Part shown: piece after piece, positions 31,490-31,671 of the stretch | How positions within the stretch are numbered: the first letter of the stretch is position 1 | How the letters are laid out: every line of letters begins with the position of its first letter | Made by a program: the position numbers and the translations under genes | Notes under the pieces: generated by a model | The model's database searches: none | The model's input: only the letters and a program-made list of their open reading frames with translations | Told to the model about the DNA's origin: nothing | From: Hofstenia miamia | Taxonomy: Eukaryota > Xenacoelomorpha > Acoela | Direction of reading: 5' to 3' | Assembly: GCA_004352715.1 (NCBI GenBank) | Contig: SCFE01000098.1 | Location: 555,749 to 587,419 of the forward strand | Length of the DNA stretch: 31,671 bases

Positions 31490-31671
31490 ATGCTAAGTCT
31501 TAGCAAAATATCATTTAATTATATTTTATCAAATGTGCTAAGCAGAGAAGAAAAGAAATTATATTTCAAGTATAGACGACTATTATTAAAATTTGAAAAA
31601 CATCAATTACACTTAAATTTTCTAGAAGAATGCTTACAAATAAAAGTTATACCAAAATTTCTAAAGATCTC
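31490..31671 (+). CDS. Penelope-like retroelement ORF, N-terminal start (runs off the window)
   Basis: The ATG at 31490 opens a frame without stop to the window end (60 codons and two bases). It contains REEKKLYFKYRRLLLKFEKH and then LNFLEECLQIKVIPKFLKI. The C-x5-IPKFL form after a basic, helical, coiled-coil-like stretch fits the N-terminal region of PLE proteins upstream of the reverse transcriptase. It begins 22 nt after the predicted ribozyme cut, so a cleaved RNA would have a very short leader. Together with the preceding PLE tail it gives a head-to-tail arrangement. The RT and GIY-YIG domains would lie beyond the window; whether the ORF is intact cannot be seen. Confidence 0.6.
   Translation, partial: MLSLSKISFNYILSNVLSREEKKLYFKYRRLLLKFEKHQLHLNFLEECLQIKVIPKFLKI

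Overview
The window is strongly AT-rich eukaryotic DNA, most likely from an invertebrate animal. It holds a two-exon class A (rhodopsin-like) GPCR with a GT-AG intron, and debris of Tc1/mariner, Penelope-like (PLE) and LINE elements. Genes are sparse, and nothing looks like bacterial operon structure. The species cannot be named from the sequence. Four runs of N (59, 1000, 160 and 1000 bases) and three isolated single Ns show a draft scaffold.

Layout. 1-1300: two broken copies of the 5' part of a Tc1 transposase on the minus strand, one with its terminal inverted repeat, plus two G/C-rich repeat-like islands. 1300-5290: gene-poor DNA with short repeats and a possible hAT-type terminus. 5290-8097: a 1.4-kb tandem pair, each unit starting with a ~115-codon reading frame that is an unproven candidate for an endogenous viral capsid-like fragment. 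8098-10214: one possible small exon. 10274-17927 and 22977-30574: two copies of a 7.6-kb block. Each copy has, in order, a decayed PLE 3' part, the GPCR gene on the minus strand, a 1-kb tandem pair that repeats a small ORF, and a hydrophobic possible terminal exon. 18928-21976: contigs between gaps, with two possible transposon termini. 31089-31671: a LINE reverse-transcriptase scrap, then a PLE C-terminus, a hammerhead-ribozyme motif and the start of a second PLE reading frame that runs off the window.

The most informative place is the right end. A PLE C-terminal GIY-YIG-region tail is followed 28 nt later by a hammerhead ribozyme core with a two-base-pair helix III. A new PLE-type N-terminal ORF begins about 22 nt after the predicted cut. 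This is the head-to-tail PLE arrangement with a ribozyme in the connecting repeat. The PLE tail is also bounded by a perfect 28-bp inverted repeat. Decayed versions of the ribozyme can be aligned at the same place behind both internal PLE relics.

The other main question is whether the duplications are biological. The 7.6-kb block is nearly identical between copies, and its edges coincide with N gaps at three of four ends. Each single N sits at the seam of, or next to, a repeated unit. Retained haplotypes or contig-overlap errors are therefore a serious alternative for the large duplication and the 1.4-kb pair. The 1-kb tandem pair looks real, because unit-specific variants are shared by both blocks and one block reads through the junction without N.
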